64,000 nt of DNA from Streptomyces sp. TS71-3 (lineage in GTDB: Bacteria > Actinomycetota > Actinomycetes > Streptomycetales > Streptomycetaceae), in contig NZ_BNEL01000001.1 of NCBI RefSeq assembly GCF_018327685.1, positions 1,178,001 through 1,242,000 of the forward strand, in the 5' to 3' direction. The position numbers and the translations under genes are program-made. Positions 61,801 through 64,000 of the stretch are shown here, piece after piece. The first letter of the stretch is position 1; each line of letters begins with the position of its first letter. A model generated the notes under the pieces. The model searched no databases. It worked only from the letters and a program-made list of their open reading frames with translations, and was not told the origin of the DNA.

Positions 61801-64000
61801 ATACGGGTGCCAGGCATTCTGGCGCCGCCGCGCACCAACCGACTGCCGGCAAGCAATCCACCGGCAAGCACCCCGCAGGCACCGTGCCCGTCGGCCCGGA
61901 TGCGTGGCGCCCCGACAAGGCCAACCTGGCGGGCGACGACTGGGTGACCCGGCGCGGCGCAGCACCGAAGTCCCCGTCGCGGCTGCGCGCCCCGCCCGGT
62001 GCCACCGCACTGACCGGCCACGTCCTCAAGCTCGACGGAAAGCCGCTGGCGAAGGTCACCGTCCGCGTCGGCAGGAAGTCTGCGCGCACGGACACCCGGG
62101 GCCGCTTCCTCCTCACGGGTATCAGCACCGACGCCACCACGCTCGTCGTCGACGGCTCGACCGCGAACACGAAGAACCGCCAGTACGGCCGCTTCGACAT
62201 CCGCATACACCCCAGGGCCCACCACACCACCGACCTGGGCTTCCCGGTGTGGATGACCCCGCTGGACACCCGGCACACCGTCCACTTCGACGCCCCGGCG
62301 AAGCACAACGTCGTCCTGACGACACCTTCGATCCCCGGCCTTGAACTCCGCATCCCCAAGGGCAGCGTCGTCCGTGACGAGCACGGCAAGCCGGTCACGG
62401 AGCTCGGGATCACGGCGATCCCGATCGACCGGCCGCCGTTCCCGCTGCCGAAGAACAGCGTGGTGCCGGTGTACTTCACCGTGCAGCCCGGCGGTACGTA
62501 CGTCTTCCCCAAGGGTGCGCAGGTCGTCTACCCGAACTACACGCATGCCGCGCCCGGCACGCGGGTGGAGTTCATGGCGTACGACCCAGAGGGCGAGGGC
62601 TGGCACGTCTACGGCCACGGGCAGGTGACGGCGGACGGCAAGCAGGTGGTGCCCGACGCGAAGACGCGTGTGTGGGCGTTCACCGGCGCGATGTTCAACA
62701 TCAGCGACTGGCTGCCGTGGGACCTGTCCGCGGTCAAGGACGTCATCGACTGGTTGTCCGGTGACCCGGTCGACCTGGGGACCGGGTTGCTCACCGACTC
62801 CCACACCGACCTCGGCGTGGCCGACCCGCTGGGCTCGGCGGAGGTCACCCGCACCTACTGGCAGGGCGACGACAAGCCCCGCGCCTTCGGTATCGGACGG
62901 GACCTGTCCTACAACGTCTTCCTGCACTCGGAGAAGCAGTACGAGCAGGTCGACCTGTACTTGCCGGGCGGGCAGAAGGTCCACTACGTGCGCACCTCGT
63001 CCGGCACCGGCTTCAGCGACGCCGTCTTCGAGCCCACCGACACTCCCTCCCAACTGCACGGCACCAAGATCGTGTGGAACCAGGACGGCGGCGGGGAATG
63101 GAACCTCAAGTTCCGCGACGGCACGGTGTGGGTGTTCCCGCAGTACTCACCGCTCGCGGAGATCCGCGACCGGCACGGCAACGCCATCCGGCTGACCCGG
63201 GAGGGCGGCTCGGCAGGTCCGATCACCCGGATCACCACACCGGGTGGCCGGTGGGTGACCTTCACCTACGATTCGGACAAGCGCATCACACAGGCGCAGG
63301 ACAACGCGGGCCGCAGCACCTCGTACACGTACGACACCGCGGGCCGGCTGAAGACGGTCACGGACACCGCGCACAAGACGAGCTCGTACACGTACGACGG
63401 CACGTCCAACAGGATCGCCACGGCGAAGGACGCCCGTGACATCACGTACATGACCAACTCGTTCGATACGGACGGGAGAGTCAAGAAGCAGACGCTCACC
63501 GACGACGCCGAGTACTCCTTCGCCTACACCAAGGACTCGGCGGGCAAAGTTACCGCGGCGGAGGTCACCGAGCCGGGCGGTGCTGTGCGGCGGGTGACGT
63601 TCGACAGCGATGGCTTCGGCACCTCGGAAACCGCCGCCTACGGCAGCGAACTGGCACGTAAAACGGTGTACGAGCGGGGCCCCTACCACCGCGTGGACGC
63701 CGTGACGGACCCGTACGGGCGCCGCACCGAGCTGTACTACGACGCCAACGGCCACGTCACGGAGTCGATCGAGCTGGCCGGCACGGCCGACGAGCGCTCC
63801 GCCGGCACGGTCGCCTTCGACGGCCCCTACGACCAGCCGACCACGGTCACGGACGCTGAGCAGCACAAGACCGTCTTCGCCTACGACGCGAACGGTGATC
63901 TGAAGACGGTCACGGACCCCGAGAACCGCGTCACCTCCTACACCTACGAGCCGGACGGCCAGGTCGAGACGGTCAAGGACGCCTCCGACGCGGTCACCCA
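58836..64000 (+). CDS. Giant secreted RHS/YD-repeat protein with IPT/TIG domains, partial
   Basis: An open frame of more than 1,720 codons, cut by the right edge. A signal peptide (RRRVVTVGALVLALACGALS, Ala cleavage near AQAAPP) is followed by one YD-like unit (AIYAYDAADRLVGVTDPAGE). IPT/TIG-like folds occupy about 149-232 and 234-315, and PPC-like beta repeats about 320-950. A carboxypeptidase-regulatory-like domain lies near 1055-1095, a DUF6531-like start (GDPVDLGTGLLTDSHTDLGV) near 1307, and YD/RHS repeats run from about 1440 onward. GTG 58836 is chosen because GGGGAGG lies 4 nt upstream; ATG 58869 is an alternative. Such proteins are often toxin carriers; the toxin tip is outside the window. 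Confidence 0.85.
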   Translation, partial: MRGRRERFVGRMGARRRVVTVGALVLALACGALSAQAAPPVPTPSASSQAGAGSGSDSRPSGNGTSRPVGQGPSAVQNDTQAEGGSRSEAAKDSATKKVVAQTGTDHAIYAYDAADRLVGVTDPAGETARYRYDEVGNRLGVDRYPSSKLSVLSVVPARAPVGATVTLSGTGFSATASGDAVSFGGAKASVTSASATRLVVTVPSGAADGKVSVAVGGVTAESTEAFTVAAGAPVVSKLTPSSGVPGTQVVLSGSGFAANATDNVVRFNGGTSAQLVSATSTSVTVKVPQGATTGRVEVETPDGRGVSSGDFTVPLAGDDFETSVRTSVTDAESPSVAVTRSGGRAQVLFDAERGDDVGFGFTESSFSSSVQLTLVDPQGRRVGDSTYVTFSGGGDWEVRDLPLSGTYSLVLDPGSGNTGAANVTVSYPAGGELDLAGPAEDTEMVRAGQDGRWSFDADSGDSLSLGLDTANMSSSVDARLLGPDGREISYRYVSEHSTGEVDVDALPTTGRYTVLLDPSSGGTGTVRVTGSHYAGAGALSSTGTAVTAQVTRFGQNAVSTFTASAGDDLSLGLTGDTFSSSVAVSVLAPSGAKVVDGYYLSSGSAVTVGLPDLPETGTYRVVVNPQNGGTGSLKLTLSLDVAAALAVDGAPVTATMARAGQQIRASFTAPDASPAGFAVTANTVQSGTDVRLVSASGGAGSYVGYLSGTSTFVFYLSDLTPGASYALVMTSNTAATGSMKLSLSKPVAPIALSSGTPSSTGTIAHVGQQLEFTYAAASSVGASVVFSGTTFAHGPILRYWEPGATSGSYVSTLSSSTLDVPLRAPLAAGTHRLVIQPDTPDTGSTKATLLLDANGGALSVGGAKKSVTIASAGQNAHYTFTGTKGQKLTLGLATPPAAWSLSVFGPDGKWLVDKASMGATTTTKALPALPADGTYTLTVDPTSLKTGTYSLGLTATALQATQKAVPARAVADHASLIADRAGAIAHGDTGARHSGAAAHQPTAGKQSTGKHPAGTVPVGPDAWRPDKANLAGDDWVTRRGAAPKSPSRLRAPPGATALTGHVLKLDGKPLAKVTVRVGRKSARTDTRGRFLLTGISTDATTLVVDGSTANTKNRQYGRFDIRIHPRAHHTTDLGFPVWMTPLDTRHTVHFDAPAKHNVVLTTPSIPGLELRIPKGSVVRDEHGKPVTELGITAIPIDRPPFPLPKNSVVPVYFTVQPGGTYVFPKGAQVVYPNYTHAAPGTRVEFMAYDPEGEGWHVYGHGQVTADGKQVVPDAKTRVWAFTGAMFNISDWLPWDLSAVKDVIDWLSGDPVDLGTGLLTDSHTDLGVADPLGSAEVTRTYWQGDDKPRAFGIGRDLSYNVFLHSEKQYEQVDLYLPGGQKVHYVRTSSGTGFSDAVFEPTDTPSQLHGTKIVWNQDGGGEWNLKFRDGTVWVFPQYSPLAEIRDRHGNAIRLTREGGSAGPITRITTPGGRWVTFTYDSDKRITQAQDNAGRSTSYTYDTAGRLKTVTDTAHKTSSYTYDGTSNRIATAKDARDITYMTNSFDTDGRVKKQTLTDDAEYSFAYTKDSAGKVTAAEVTEPGGAVRRVTFDSDGFGTSETAAYGSELARKTVYERGPYHRVDAVTDPYGRRTELYYDANGHVTESIELAGTADERSAGTVAFDGPYDQPTTVTDAEQHKTVFAYDANGDLKTVTDPENRVTSYTYEPDGQVETVKDASDAVT

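Noticed and set aside
61665..63059. Minus-strand frame of 464 codons opposite the RHS gene
   Set aside because: Shadow of the RHS coding frame; low-complexity Val/Arg/Gly composition without a domain.

Overview
The window reads as actinobacterial DNA, most likely a Streptomyces chromosome. It is strongly GC-rich with G/C-ending codons, uses many GTG starts and 4-nt start/stop overlaps, and carries families typical of that genus: DUF317 proteins, a MAB_1171c-type membrane protein beside an ImmA/IrrE peptidase, a Tad pilus locus with a LysM/BTAD protein, and an S-4TM protein. Species assignment is inference.

Layout. (1) 1-4.9 kb: the 5' part of a short-chain dehydrogenase, an XRE repressor / ImmA-IrrE peptidase / membrane protein cluster on the minus strand with a candidate operator, a DUF317 protein and an anti-sigma-type ATPase. 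(2) 5.1-15.7 kb: a Tad (tight-adherence) pilus operon: lipoprotein, secreted protein, SAF/CpaB-like, TadZ, CpaF/TadA, TadB, TadC, Flp-like pilin, TadE, TadE-like, TadG-like, then a membrane LysM/BTAD regulator. (3) 15.7-16.6 kb: an unexplained stretch with 27 perfect copies of a 14-bp repeat. (4) 16.6-44.4 kb: an integrative-element-like region. It holds small unknown genes, a MoxR-type AAA+ ATPase paired with a VWA protein, two DUF317 proteins, a DUF6431-like gene with two local frame changes, a probable polymorphic toxin/immunity/HAD operon, a winged-helix regulator, a type IV secretion operon on the minus strand (VirB2-like, VirB6/TrbL-like, PrgI-like, VirB4, VirD4/TraG, replication-relaxation protein, cell-wall hydrolase, SpdB-like), a sigma-like regulator, a DNA methyltransferase pair (one frameshifted), an excisionase and a tyrosine integrase. 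No relaxase was recognised.

(5) 44.5-58.1 kb: a CRISPR-Cas island. Two arrays (24 and 22 repeats, 29-nt repeats with about 32-nt spacers, same orientation, related AT-rich leaders) flank one six-gene operon: cas10, a Cas7-Cas5(Csx10)-Cas11-like fusion, a double-Cas7 fusion, csx19, a large RAMP of the TIGR03986 type, and a four-TM S-4TM family putative pore-forming effector. The first five genes match the order and fusion pattern of the type III-D variant known from Synechocystis (III-Dv). Cas10 keeps a GGDD cyclase motif but has no HD nuclease domain. The repeats look like type I-E repeats, and there is no cas6, cas1 or cas2 here. The simplest reading is a target-RNA-activated cyclase complex that signals to a membrane pore and takes its crRNAs from a type I-E-like processing system elsewhere. 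(6) 58.2-64 kb: a spacer with a clear terminator, then a giant secreted RHS/YD-repeat protein with IPT/TIG and PPC-like domains, cut by the right edge.
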